Below are positions 1 to 7,968 of a DNA stretch of 26,686 bases, in pieces. The DNA is from JAUWOY01 sp034431315. Its GTDB lineage: Bacteria > Chloroflexota > Anaerolineae > VGOG01. Within the stretch, counting starts at the first letter, position 1. The number at the start of each line of letters is the position of its first letter. The stretch is from positions 1 to 26,686 of the forward strand of contig DAOUDK010000096.1 of NCBI GenBank assembly GCA_034431315.1, read 5' to 3'. The position numbers and the translations under genes were made by a program. The notes under the pieces are model-generated. The model made no database searches. It had not been told where the DNA came from and saw only the letters and a program-made list of their open reading frames with translations.

Positions 1-1
1 T

Positions 2-208
2 GGCGGGGACAACTGTCCCTTTATCTACAATCCTGACCAGACAGACAGCGATGGTGACGGGATAGGCGATGCCTGCGAGCCAATACCCGTTGGCGGCCTC
101 ATCGTGCCGGTGAACAAGCTGGAGCTATTGGCGCCGTGGCTGGGACTGGCGGTACTGATGGTAGTGACAATTGCGGCAGTGGCGGTCAAGAGGCGTAGAA
201 GGGTTTGA
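2..208 (+). CDS. C-terminal end of a secreted thrombospondin type 3 repeat protein
   Basis: The 5' end lies outside the window; 68 residues and the TGA stop are visible. The fragment opens with a complete thrombospondin type 3 repeat (DNCPFIYNPDQTDSDGDGIG then DAC), whose alternating Asp residues bind calcium. It is followed by VGGLIVPVNKLELLAPW, a hydrophobic stretch of about 20 residues, and a basic tail (KRRRRV). That tripartite end looks like a sorting or membrane-anchoring tail with the passenger outside the cell. The frame is open from base 2 and ends just before a strong hairpin terminator. The full protein is probably a large surface or secreted protein; its N-terminal domains cannot be inferred from here. 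Confidence 0.85.
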   Translation, partial: GGDNCPFIYNPDQTDSDGDGIGDACEPIPVGGLIVPVNKLELLAPWLGLAVLMVVTIAAVAVKRRRRV

Positions 209-240
209 GGATCAGAATGTCCCCAAATAGTTCGCAACGC

Positions 241-275
241 AAAAGGTTCTGGCGGACGGTTCGCCAGAACCTTTT
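241..275. terminator. bidirectional intrinsic terminator between convergent genes
   Basis: A perfect 14-bp stem (AAAAGGTTCTGGCG with CGCCAGAACCTTTT) around a 7-nt loop. The A/T ends make it usable from both strands. It sits between the + strand stop at 208 and the - strand rqcH stop at 302. Confidence 0.85.
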
Positions 276-301
276 GACTCTTTACTTATTGACTCGTTAC
301 C

Positions 302-1999
302 TTATTCGCTCCCCGGCACTACCCGGATCGTCTTCTCCTGAGTGTAAGTCACCAGGCCGGGGCCAGCACCCTTGATGGGACGCACGTACCGTCGTTCGGT
401 GTAAGCCACAGCCACGTGCGACGAGCCCCGCGCCTGGGAGTAGTACGCCGCCAACTGAGCCGCCTGTCGCAAGGTGGCTGCCGGTACCTCCCGTCCCCCG
501 GTCTTGACGATGACGTGAGCGCCGGGTGCGTCCCGGACGTGCAGCCACAGGTCGCGGGGAGCGGCTCGCCGAAAGGTAACCTCCTCGTTCTGACGGCTGT
601 TCTTGCCCACCAGTATGAGCAGGCCATCCTGCGAATTCACCGCCAGCGGCTGACTGCGCTCCACTTTCCACCGCCGGCGCTTCTCCCTGATATAGCCGGC
701 CTCGGCCAAACTCGCTTCGACCTCTCGAATCTCAGGCCGATTGGCCGCCAGGTCCAGGTCGGTCTCCAACTGATTGAGGTAGCGCATCTCCAGCTCCGCT
801 CGCTGCAATAGAGCGGGGATCTCCCCAGCCGCGCTCTTGGCCTTCTTATACCTCTTGAAGTAACGCTGGGCGTTCTCCACCGCTGAGAGGCGTGGGTCCA
901 ATTCGATCAGCAGGGGCGGCTCATCAGGCCCGACGGGCGCCGCCAGCTCCCGCTGCCCAGGCTCGACGCGGTGAGCATAGGCCAGAATCATCTCCCCCTG
1001 GCGGCGCAGTTCCTTCACCTGCGCCTGAGAGACATGCGCTCTCTCCAAAGCCCCTTGCTTCCTCCGCACCCTCTCCCTGGCCCGAACGATGGCCTCCCTC
1101 GCCCTCCGCTTGGCTGCTGCGTAAGCATCCTCGCCGACCATCTGCCCGTAATAAGCCTCCACTGCCTGGCTGATGCTCTCCACCTCCTTCCAATCGCCGT
1201 ATTGGGTCAGGGGATAGGGAGCGAAGGCCACCAGGCGATCGTTCTCCCTAACGACGATTGGCTGCCAGCGGTGCTCCCAAACCGGCGTCAGCATCTCTCG
1301 AAAAGCGTCCAGCAGAGGGGAGATTTTGGCCACCTGAGAGACGGCCGCCTTGGCTTCCCCCGTTGTCCGATAGACCACTTCCCTGGCCATGAGGGGGCTG
1401 ACGCCGCGGATGCCTGCCACCAATGCCCTCCAGATGGGGGACTCCGGAGAGGCATCGGCCAGGATGTCCCGGAGGCGTAGTTCCGTGACGTCAGTGGGGT
1501 CAAGCTTGGGCTGCGGCGGCGGGGGAACGTAGAGATGCTGGGGCAAAATGCTGCGGTAACGACTCATCTCAGGCCCCACCCGCTTGATGCACTCCAGGAT
1601 GAGGCCCTCCTCGGCCACCAAAACGATGTTGCTGTAGCGGCCCATGACTTCGACGATCAGGGTGGTGTTGCCCTCCGGGTGCTGCACCCCGAGGTGAAGC
1701 ACCCGTTCAAAGGGCGGCTGCTCGATGGCCGCGATCCGTCCCCCGCGCACGTATTTGCGCAACAGAAGCAGCAGCGGCGTGGATTTCTCCACCCCCCGCC
1801 GCAGCTTCTCCCCTGCCAGATGCAGGCGGGCGTGCTCCGGATGAGCCGAAGCCAGCAGGTATCTACGCTCGCCGTGGGCATAGACTTCCATCCCCATGGA
1901 AAGATCATCGGGCAGGAGGACCTGCTGCACCCGCCCGCCCAGGATGTGGGCTCGCAGCTCGTCGGCCACGGCGGACATGGTCAAGGCATCAAAATACAT
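302..1999 (-). CDS. rqcH: RqcH / NFACT-family ribosome quality control factor
   Basis: 565 residues, full length for the NFACT (Rqc2/RqcH, formerly FbpA fibronectin-binding-like) family. RqcH binds stalled 50S-peptidyl-tRNA complexes and recruits tRNA-Ala to add C-terminal alanine tails that mark nascent chains for degradation. An NFACT-N domain fills about residues 1-250 (MYFDALTMSAVADEL start, MGRYSN motif near 119), followed by a long charged coiled-coil region (about 290-430) and an NFACT-R domain (about 450-550, with LWLHVRDAPGAHVIV). Where the B. subtilis protein has a functional Asp-Arg pair, this one reads Glu-Arg (PFERVL, residues 98-99), a conservative change. The start overlaps the end of the upstream deacetylase gene by 11 bp, which suggests translational coupling. 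The gene ends at the terminator at 241-275. Confidence 0.93.
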   Translation of the reverse strand: MYFDALTMSAVADELRAHILGGRVQQVLLPDDLSMGMEVYAHGERRYLLASAHPEHARLHLAGEKLRRGVEKSTPLLLLLRKYVRGGRIAAIEQPPFERVLHLGVQHPEGNTTLIVEVMGRYSNIVLVAEEGLILECIKRVGPEMSRYRSILPQHLYVPPPPQPKLDPTDVTELRLRDILADASPESPIWRALVAGIRGVSPLMAREVVYRTTGEAKAAVSQVAKISPLLDAFREMLTPVWEHRWQPIVVRENDRLVAFAPYPLTQYGDWKEVESISQAVEAYYGQMVGEDAYAAAKRRAREAIVRARERVRRKQGALERAHVSQAQVKELRRQGEMILAYAHRVEPGQRELAAPVGPDEPPLLIELDPRLSAVENAQRYFKRYKKAKSAAGEIPALLQRAELEMRYLNQLETDLDLAANRPEIREVEASLAEAGYIREKRRRWKVERSQPLAVNSQDGLLILVGKNSRQNEEVTFRRAAPRDLWLHVRDAPGAHVIVKTGGREVPAATLRQAAQLAAYYSQARGSSHVAVAYTERRYVRPIKGAGPGLVTYTQEKTIRVVPGSE

Positions 2000-3194
2000 C
2001 TTCTGGAGCTTTTCGGATTAAGGGGAGAAAGGGGGGCTCTTCCTCTAAAACCATTGTTTCCCAGTCCAGGTGCAGTTTTATGACAAAATCATCCAGGGTA
2101 TCGTCCCCCCTGATCCTGATCCTCTTCAGCTCGAAAGGCTGCTGGGAGGATTGCCGATCACCCTGATTTATGGTGACAGCTCCCCAGAAGTAGGCCGAGC
2201 GCAGGACGTCCACCACCTGCTGGTCATACATTCCCGACGGATAGGAGAAGAAACGCGACGTCTTCCCTGTGCGCTCTTCGATGGCCTCTTTGGAGACCAT
2301 GATCTGCCAGACGATGTAATCAACGGGCTGCTCCCTCAGGTCGGGATGGGTGTAGGTGTGAGGCTCGAACTCCATGCCGCCCGCGCTCATCTCCTTGACC
2401 TGATCCCAGGAGATGTATTCCTCGTTTTCCTGATCAATGGGGGCAGTGATCAGGAAAAAAGTCCCCACCAAGCCGTGCTTTTTGAGCAGAGGGTAGGCAT
2501 GGGTGTAGTTATCCCGATAACCGTCATCGAAGGTCAAGATAATCGGCTGGCGAGGCAGGCGTTCACCTATGGCCAGATAGTAGATGAGGTCGCGCAGGGT
2601 TATGGAGTGATAGCCAGCCCCGACCAGGTAGCGCAACTGCTCCTCGAAGTCCTGGGGCGTGACAGAGAGATCGCGGCGGACATCGTCGGCATCGGGCAAA
2701 GGAACGGAGACGTGATGGTACATGAGAATGGGCACTCGCGCCTCACGTTCCGCTCCATCCGGCGTAGGCATGGGAGTAGGCGTTGGCGTAGGAGTCGAGG
2801 TGGGGGTAGGGGTCGGGGTAGGAGTTGGAGTCGGCGTGGAGGTTGAGGTCGGGGTCGGGGTGGGGCTTGAAGTAGAAGTCGGCGTGGCTGGCGAGGAGTG
2901 TCCGATCCGGGGCAGCAATACGCGCTGCAACCTGGTCTGAGTGGGGGTGCTCGTCGGGGTCAGAGTCGCCGTTGAGGTCGGGGTCGCCGTCCGAGTCGAG
3001 GTCGGGGTCGCCGTCCGAGTCGGGGTCAGGGTCGCCGTCGGGGTTACAGTCGCCGTCGGGGTCGGGGTCGCTGTCGGGTCTACAACTCCAGAAGAAAAAA
3101 AACGCAACTGGAGCACGGTGGCGATGACCACCGCCAGAGGCAAGATGATTATCTTCAGATATTCGCCCAACCCTGCTGGGACGGAAGTTCGCAA
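1989..3194 (-). CDS. membrane-anchored polysaccharide deacetylase with Thr-Pro linker
   Basis: 401 residues. An N-terminal hydrophobic segment (about residues 12-30) serves as signal anchor. Residues 39-145 are a low-complexity Thr/Pro/Ser linker in two blocks separated by a short non-repeat piece, as expected for a wall-spanning or O-glycosylated stalk. A NodB-type carbohydrate esterase 4 domain follows from about 153, with metal/catalytic motifs TFDDGY (221-226) and HTYTH (279-283). It probably removes N-acetyl groups from a cell-surface polysaccharide or peptidoglycan. The start is a TTG, chosen because an AGGAG lies 6 nt upstream (GAGATAAAT then TTG) and no in-frame ATG precedes the hydrophobic segment. 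It is transcribed after recQ (74-nt gap) and overlaps rqcH by 11 bp. The substrate is not known. Confidence 0.9.
   Translation of the reverse strand: MRTSVPAGLGEYLKIIILPLAVVIATVLQLRFFSSGVVDPTATPTPTATVTPTATLTPTRTATPTSTRTATPTSTATLTPTSTPTQTRLQRVLLPRIGHSSPATPTSTSSPTPTPTSTSTPTPTPTPTPTPTSTPTPTPTPMPTPDGAEREARVPILMYHHVSVPLPDADDVRRDLSVTPQDFEEQLRYLVGAGYHSITLRDLIYYLAIGERLPRQPIILTFDDGYRDNYTHAYPLLKKHGLVGTFFLITAPIDQENEEYISWDQVKEMSAGGMEFEPHTYTHPDLREQPVDYIVWQIMVSKEAIEERTGKTSRFFSYPSGMYDQQVVDVLRSAYFWGAVTINQGDRQSSQQPFELKRIRIRGDDTLDDFVIKLHLDWETMVLEEEPPFLPLIRKAPEDVF
2760..3080. repeat. low-complexity tandem repeat encoding the Thr-Pro linker
   Basis: About 320 bp of imperfect 6- and 18-bp repeats, read on the - strand as TPTPT / TATPTST units. 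The array is interrupted once (about 2890-2935), giving two blocks. Such tracts expand and contract easily, so linker length probably varies between strains. Confidence 0.85.
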
Positions 3195-3268
3195 ATTTAT
3201 CTCCTGGGCTCAGTCGCCCCTAGAGGATACTGCAACCAAGGGAAACTGTCAAGTCCAGTTCCATCCAG

Positions 3269-6200
3269 TTAATCTTGAGTTTGCGCGTCATTTGCTCCTC
3301 CCTCCAGGTGCTTGCGCACCAGTTCGATCACCGCAGCGCCATACTTCTCCAGCTTGCTTGGGCCAACGCCTTTCAACTCGGATAGAGCCTCCAGGGTGAC
3401 GGGTTGGTACGCGGCGATGGCGCGCAAGTGGCTGTCGTGAAAGACAACGTAAGGTGGTACCTCCTGCACGCGGGCCTGCTCCAGCCGCCACGTGCGCAAC
3501 GTCTGGAACAGCGCCTCATCCACATCCAATCCCGCCTCGTCTTTTTGGGGTGACTTACGTGGTGGCGGCTCCTTCGCCGGACTGACCAGGTCATCCAATG
3601 CGGTCGGATTTTGCAACGCCGCCTTGCCCACCGGCGTGAGCTCAAGTACGACGCCACCGTGGTCGAGTTGGCGCGGCATCAGGAACCCGCCGTGCTCCAG
3701 TCGCTCCAGCATACGCTCAATGGCTGTCTGCGAGCGGAAGGCCAGCGCGCCAAACTCGACCTGTTGGCGCGCCTTTTCGTGGAGAGGGCGCTTGCCGTGA
3801 CGGGGCTCGTCGTCCCCGCGCAGGATGCGCGCCAGCGTGAACCGGCCCCAACCCCACTTCGCGTCCGCCGCGCAGCACAGGATGGTCAAATATTGCTCTC
3901 GCTCATCGGGCAGACCGGCGTCCGGAGGGGGCTGGATTTCAACACAATTGTCGCAGGCGGAGCACCGCTCGATGGTGCGACCGCCCAGGTAGGCGTTGAT
4001 GTAGCCGTGACGGCAGCGCAGGGTCCGGGCGTAGGCGGCGATCTCGTCCACGCGCTGAGCCTGGATGGTCTCGTATCGCTCCAGCAGCGTGGCAATCCGC
4101 GCGGCGGCGTCCGGCGGTGGCGGCAGCAGCTCCAGTAGCAGGTCGCGTCCAGCAGGACGATAGCTCAGCCAACCGGCGTCGGCCCAGTCCAGCATCCGCC
4201 GTTCAATGTCATCAAGGGGCAATTCAGCCCGCCGGGCCACATCCACCAGGTCCAGGGTCAACGGTTGGCCGGGCCGCAGGCGAGCCGCCTGGCAGAAGGC
4301 CGCCAGTTCGGGCGCGGAGGCCGGCACATCGCTGGTCGTCAGGCAGACGATGGCTGCGCGGGGCGCGTCGGGACCGCGTCGCAACAGGGCCACCTGCTCC
4401 AGCAGGCTCAGAGCAACGCGCACGCGCGTGTTGTCGGCTTGCAGGTCGCGCTCCAGGTCCGCCGCCGCAACCCGTCCGGACGAGGCCCCACCCAGACGGC
4501 GTTTGACAGCCGCATAGACAGCCCGCAGGAATTCGACCGGCAGCGCGTTCTGACGGGTGCGGCGAGTCAGCGTGGCTCGGTCCGAAGAGGCGTACATCAG
4601 CAGGCAGCGGGCGGGCGCTCCATCGCGTCCAGCCCGTCCAGCCTCCTGGTAATAGGACTCCAGCGAAGCGGGCGGGACGAAGTGGACGATGAAGCGGATA
4701 TCCGGCTTGTCAATGCCCAGGCCAAAGGCGACGGTGGCCACAACCACGCGGATGCGGCCGGCCATAAAATCGTCCTGCACCCCGGCCCGGTCGGCGATGC
4801 CGGCGTGGTAATGACCGGCGCTGACGCCGCGTGCGCGCAGCAGCGCGGCCAGTTCCTCGCAGCGGGCGCGGGTGCCAGCGTAGACGATGCCGCTGCCGGG
4901 TGGCCCGCCTGAGCTTGCCGAAGGCTCGGCCTGGCAGAAGGCCAGCAGATGGCGCAATTTGTCGTCGGCGTGGCGGGCGTGGAACACCTCCAGTTGCAGA
5001 TTGGGACGGGTCACGTCGCCGGCGATGATGCGCAAATCGCCCAGGTGTTTGATGATGTCCCGCCGCACGCGGGGCGGCGCCGTCGCGGTCATGGCCAGCA
5101 GCGGCGGGTTGCCCAGCGCCTGCCGCGCCTGGCCGATGGTGAGATAGTCAGGTCGAAAGTCGTGGCCCCACACGCTGACGCAGTGCGCTTCATCAATCAC
5201 CAGCCGGTCCACGCCCGCCCGCCGCAGCGCGTGCAGAAAGGTTGGCTGGCGCAATCGCTCCGGGGCAGCGTAGACCAATCGGTAGACACCATCGGCGGCC
5301 TGTCCCATCCGCCGACGCAGTTCGTCACCATCGAGGCTGCTGTTGATGGTAGTTGCCCGCCGCCCCACCCGCCTCGGCAACGAATCCACCTGGTCCTTCA
5401 TCAGGGCGATGAGGGGCGAGATGACCAATGTTGTACCCCCTTCAGCGAGAAGCGCGGGGAGTTGGTAGCAGAGGGACTTGCCGCCGCCGGTGGGCAGGAT
5501 GGTCAGCACGTCCTCGCCGCGCAGGGCGCAGGCGATGGTCTCCAACTGGCCAGGCAAGAGGGTCTCGAAGCCGAAGAGGCGGTGGACGGCCTCGGCGATG
5601 TGTGACTGCTCTTCTTCGGAAACGGGAATTTGATCGAAAGTGGGCAAAGGCTCTTCCGCCCCCCCTCGGTCCCCCCCGATTTCAGGGGGGAGGTCGCGGG
5701 GTGTGGGGGCGGGTCGCGCTCCAGGGGTTGGGAAGAGGGCAGCGTGCAGTTCGGCCAGTTCGTCAGCGTAGCGGCGCTCCAGTTCGGCCTCCAGGTCGGC
5801 GACGCGGGTCTCCTCGCCGCTGGCCCGGAAGTGGTCGCGCAGCCGGCGCAGGTAAGTGACAGAGAGGGGCGTCTCCTCGTCGGCGGTGCGCAGCAAGCGC
5901 ACAGCGTAGCCGCTGGCGGTCACCCAGTCATCGAGGGCCTGGTAGAGGGAGAGCATCCCCAGCAGGTAGGAACGGCCCTGCGGACGCAACTCGTTTAGGC
6001 GGCGGTAGGCGTCCAGTGCAGCTTGCGTGTCCCCTCGCGCCAGCTCAACCTCGCCCAGCAATCCCCAGACCGTCACACTGTCCTCATGTTCCTCGACGAG
6101 GGCGCGGGCGATCTGGTGGGCGGCCTCCACGTCGCCCCGGGCCAGGTGGACGCGGGCCAGGAGCGAGCGGGCAGTGAGGGGAGCCTTGAGCCGCAGGCGC

Positions 6201-6436
6201 TCCTGCATCACCTCCAGCGCATCGTCAGGCCGGTCCTGGGCCAGAAAGGCCCGCACCCGCAGGTCGAGAAGCGAGACGAGGGTGGGATTGTGCGGGATGA
6301 GGGCGTCCAGGCAGGCGTGAACTTCCTCGACATGGTCCCAGCGCAGGAGGAAGTTGAGCAGGCGGCTGCGGTCATTGCTTGCCAGTCCGACGGTTTGTCG
6401 AGGAGCGATCCCCAGCTCGTCCAGTACGTTTGTCAT
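3269..6436 (-). CDS. recQ: RecQ-family DNA helicase with N-terminal TPR domain
   Basis: 1055 residues, far longer than the usual 600-700 for bacterial RecQ. Residues 1-235 are helical TPR-like repeats (for example ALEVMQERLRL, LLGEVELARGDTQAALDAYR). A Pro-rich linker (236-270) leads to the superfamily 2 helicase core: Walker A TILPTGGGKS (311-321), DEAH (415-418), SAT-like AMTATAP (448-454) and motif VI YQEAGRAGRDG (596-606). A RecQ zinc-binding region follows, with cysteines at 808, 825, 828 and 831, then winged-helix and HRDC domains (about 972-1045). It should unwind 3'-5' at forks or recombination intermediates; the TPR block presumably recruits partner proteins. The start overlaps the end of the dual-OB gene by 4 bp (ATGA). 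Two dispersed repeat units are translated inside it, at 4907-4928 and 5658-5709. Confidence 0.93.
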   Translation of the reverse strand: MTNVLDELGIAPRQTVGLASNDRSRLLNFLLRWDHVEEVHACLDALIPHNPTLVSLLDLRVRAFLAQDRPDDALEVMQERLRLKAPLTARSLLARVHLARGDVEAAHQIARALVEEHEDSVTVWGLLGEVELARGDTQAALDAYRRLNELRPQGRSYLLGMLSLYQALDDWVTASGYAVRLLRTADEETPLSVTYLRRLRDHFRASGEETRVADLEAELERRYADELAELHAALFPTPGARPAPTPRDLPPEIGGDRGGAEEPLPTFDQIPVSEEEQSHIAEAVHRLFGFETLLPGQLETIACALRGEDVLTILPTGGGKSLCYQLPALLAEGGTTLVISPLIALMKDQVDSLPRRVGRRATTINSSLDGDELRRRMGQAADGVYRLVYAAPERLRQPTFLHALRRAGVDRLVIDEAHCVSVWGHDFRPDYLTIGQARQALGNPPLLAMTATAPPRVRRDIIKHLGDLRIIAGDVTRPNLQLEVFHARHADDKLRHLLAFCQAEPSASSGGPPGSGIVYAGTRARCEELAALLRARGVSAGHYHAGIADRAGVQDDFMAGRIRVVVATVAFGLGIDKPDIRFIVHFVPPASLESYYQEAGRAGRDGAPARCLLMYASSDRATLTRRTRQNALPVEFLRAVYAAVKRRLGGASSGRVAAADLERDLQADNTRVRVALSLLEQVALLRRGPDAPRAAIVCLTTSDVPASAPELAAFCQAARLRPGQPLTLDLVDVARRAELPLDDIERRMLDWADAGWLSYRPAGRDLLLELLPPPPDAAARIATLLERYETIQAQRVDEIAAYARTLRCRHGYINAYLGGRTIERCSACDNCVEIQPPPDAGLPDEREQYLTILCCAADAKWGWGRFTLARILRGDDEPRHGKRPLHEKARQQVEFGALAFRSQTAIERMLERLEHGGFLMPRQLDHGGVVLELTPVGKAALQNPTALDDLVSPAKEPPPRKSPQKDEAGLDVDEALFQTLRTWRLEQARVQEVPPYVVFHDSHLRAIAAYQPVTLEALSELKGVGPSKLEKYGAAVIELVRKHLEGGANDAQTQD
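4907..4928. repeat. REP-like unit inside the RecQ helicase core
   Basis: CCTGAGCTTGCCGAAGG closely resembles a dispersed repeat (CCTGAGC..GTCGAAGG type) that I recall from Chloroflexota and other genomes. Read in recQ it gives EPSASSGG (about residues 504-511), an extra low-complexity loop between the two helicase lobes. Confidence 0.5.
5658..5709. repeat. C/G-tract palindromic dispersed repeat in the TPR-RecQ linker
   Basis: CCCCCTCGGTCCCCCC, then GATTTCAGGGGGGAGG, forms a dyad of C- and G-tracts. Read on the - strand it gives PRDLPPEIGGDRGG (about residues 246-259). I recall this motif as a common intergenic repeat in Chloroflexota-type genomes; here it lies in frame exactly between two protein domains. 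Confidence 0.55.
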
Positions 6437-7149
6437 CTGTCATTCACCTCGTAATCCGGCACCACGTGCACCCCGACGACGAGCGGCCAGTACTCCCCCT
6501 GCCATTCGCGGCTCAGCCCGACGGCCAGGTAGAGGGCCTCGGCGTTCAGCCGTTCGAAGAGATCATCGTGGTTCAGATTCAGGACGCCTCCCCGCTCGCC
6601 CAGCCAGGTCCGGCCCAATGCGTGCCACTTGAGATCGGTCACAGAGACGCCGCGCTGGCTGGCGGCCCGTGGGTGGTTGGCGTCGCCCGGCAGCACAAAG
6701 CTCATCCGCGCTTCGTACTTGCCGGAATAACTATCCAGCGAGAAACGCGCCCACACCTGATCGGGCTGCACCAGGCAGAGGGAGCGGGTGTGGCTGATGA
6801 GCACGTCCTCCGGGGCGCGGTCGAGGTATTTGGCGAAGAATCGGGCCCGCTTCTCGCCCTCCAGACGGCGCAGCAGCCGTGGCCGGTGGCGAACGAAATC
6901 GGTGAGCCAGTCCTCGACATGGGGCGGGTCGGGACGCGGCGCGAGCAGGTTCAATTCGACCACGTCGCTGCATTGCACCAGGCGACCGCCAGCGTCGGTC
7001 ATGTCGCCCAGCAGCAGGGTGCCGAAGTCACGCACCGGCCGCACCCAGCGCAGGCCGGTGACGGGGTCTAGCTCAAGAGTGAATCCGGCCGTGCAGATAC
7101 CGCTGAGCATTTGAGTCATGGCCAGGATGAGGACTTCTTGTGGTGGCAT
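6433..7149 (-). CDS. dual OB-fold domain protein (DuOB-like)
   Basis: 238 residues. The opening EVLILAMTQMLSGICTAGFT, the LRWVRPV motif shortly after, and the closing LYLAVGLSREWQGEYWPLVV region match the dual-OB domain that I recall from small proteins near helicases and nucleases. OB folds bind single-stranded nucleic acid, so a role feeding or regulating the adjoining RecQ is plausible but is inference. The start at 7149 was preferred to an upstream in-frame codon at 7209 because AAGGAG lies 6 nt before this ATG, and because the longer form would run into the promoter of the + strand RNA at 7194-7222. The stop overlaps the recQ start (ATGA), so the two products are probably made in a fixed ratio. 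No catalytic residues are visible. Confidence 0.7.
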   Translation of the reverse strand: MPPQEVLILAMTQMLSGICTAGFTLELDPVTGLRWVRPVRDFGTLLLGDMTDAGGRLVQCSDVVELNLLAPRPDPPHVEDWLTDFVRHRPRLLRRLEGEKRARFFAKYLDRAPEDVLISHTRSLCLVQPDQVWARFSLDSYSGKYEARMSFVLPGDANHPRAASQRGVSVTDLKWHALGRTWLGERGGVLNLNHDDLFERLNAEALYLAVGLSREWQGEYWPLVVGVHVVPDYEVNDR

Positions 7150-7193
7150 AGTGTTCTCCTTGTGCAGAAAACCAAACAGCCTGCCTGAGGGAT

Positions 7194-7222
7194 TTGACAT
7201 TCCGGCCATTTGGTGGTAAACT
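7194..7222 (+). promoter_or_regulatory. sigma-70 promoter of the structured RNA at 7229
   Basis: TTGACA (7194-7199), a 17-nt spacer, then TAAACT (7217-7222). The -35 is perfect and the -10 has four of six consensus bases. It points away from the dual-OB gene and toward the convergent DUF3800 gene; the first structured bases begin about 12 nt downstream. Confidence 0.7.
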
Positions 7223-7228
7223 ATACTT

Positions 7229-7331
7229 GATGAAGCGGGTAAAACGTCCTATCGGTGTTCCTCGATGTTCCCCTGCGGAGCGGGGTCTAAGTCGAGGGGT
7301 TACGCTGGTAGGTGCCGCTTCTTCTTTTTTT
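7229..7331 (+). ncRNA. candidate structured small RNA convergent with DUF3800 (RNA 1)
   Basis: About 100 nt that fold into one long interrupted hairpin. Pairings seen: GCGG (7235-7238) with CCGC (7315-7318); CCTATC (7248-7253) with GGTAGG (7307-7312, one G-U); TTCCTCGA (7258-7265) with TCGAGGGG (7292-7299, two G-U); CCCC (7270-7273) with GGGG (7282-7285); and GC/GC closing a GGA loop. A U-rich tract (TTCTTCTTTTTTT, 7319-7331) follows at once, as at an intrinsic terminator. The upstream promoter fits. It ends 2 bp from the DUF3800 stop codon on the other strand. It does not resemble SRP RNA, 6S RNA or tRNA. A short ORF across it has no SD and would be mostly stem sequence. I recall published RNA motifs named after DUF3800; membership is untested. 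Confidence 0.6.
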
Positions 7332-7333
7332 AT

Positions 7334-7960
7334 TCAGTCCTGCCCCCAAATGATCCTGCGGGTTACAACCCGGTTGCTTATCAGTGCATACCACGCCGGA
7401 TCGCCTCGCTGCCATTTCTGAAACACAGCCCAACACACGTAGTCAACGGCCTGAAGTCCAGGGTCAATCGTCGAGTCCCGGTGAATGATCTTCAGACGTG
7501 CATTAGCCGGAAGGCGAAGAGCCAGGGCAACTTGCAAGTGCAAATCGAAGTCTGCCCTGCTGATCCCATGAAGTTGTCGTTTGTCAATGACCACATGGGC
7601 TACGCGTACTTCCTCCGTCAAACACGAGCTGACCGCTTCACGCACCAGGTGAAGATAAACAAGGCCCTCATGCCCTCTCAATTCCCACGGTATCCGTTCC
7701 GCCCGGCATACGGACAGGTGTATCTCCACATCGAGTCTGGATAAACCACGAAGGATACGCTGCCGGAAGCGGTCGGGCGCCCGACTGGCCTTGATCTCGG
7801 TCAGATGCCGCTGTCCTTTCGGCAGGGTATACCGTTTCGCCTGCTCGAACAGTTTGCGAATAGCTCGGTTGTCCTCTGCCCTTAGCGCCCCGACCAGGAA
7901 AATCCGCTTCTGCCCCTCCGGCCCGATCAGGTTGCCAGACTCGTCTACGTAGATGTGCAT
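7334..7960 (-). CDS. DUF3800 domain protein (copy 1)
   Basis: 208 residues. It has the DUF3800 signature: N-terminal MHIYVDESGN with the acidic pair Asp6-Glu7, a central VVIDKRQL strand, and the C-terminal DPGLQAVDYVCWAVFQKW motif. The family is predicted to have an RNase H-like fold and is often found in mobile or defence-associated settings; its biochemical activity is not established. An AGGGG lies 5 nt before the ATG. It is the last gene of a - strand run after two DUF488 genes (8 nt from the nearer one), so co-transcription is likely. The convergent structured RNA at 7229-7331 lies tail-to-tail with it, an arrangement repeated at the second DUF3800 gene at 24930-25712. The two DUF3800 proteins differ clearly in length and sequence, so they are not a recent duplication. 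Confidence 0.85.
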   Translation of the reverse strand: MHIYVDESGNLIGPEGQKRIFLVGALRAEDNRAIRKLFEQAKRYTLPKGQRHLTEIKASRAPDRFRQRILRGLSRLDVEIHLSVCRAERIPWELRGHEGLVYLHLVREAVSSCLTEEVRVAHVVIDKRQLHGISRADFDLHLQVALALRLPANARLKIIHRDSTIDPGLQAVDYVCWAVFQKWQRGDPAWYALISNRVVTRRIIWGQD

Positions 7961-7968
7961 AGCTGCCC

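Noticed and set aside
2760..3080. Repeat tract considered as a CRISPR array or minisatellite of unknown role
   Set aside because: No constant repeat with unique spacers. The tract is fully in frame and encodes a Thr-Pro linker.
7230..7421. Short + strand ORF beginning MKRVKRPIGV across RNA 1
   Set aside because: No SD before the ATG, most codons lie in paired stems and the U tract, and its end is antisense to DUF3800. The RNA reading explains the segment better.
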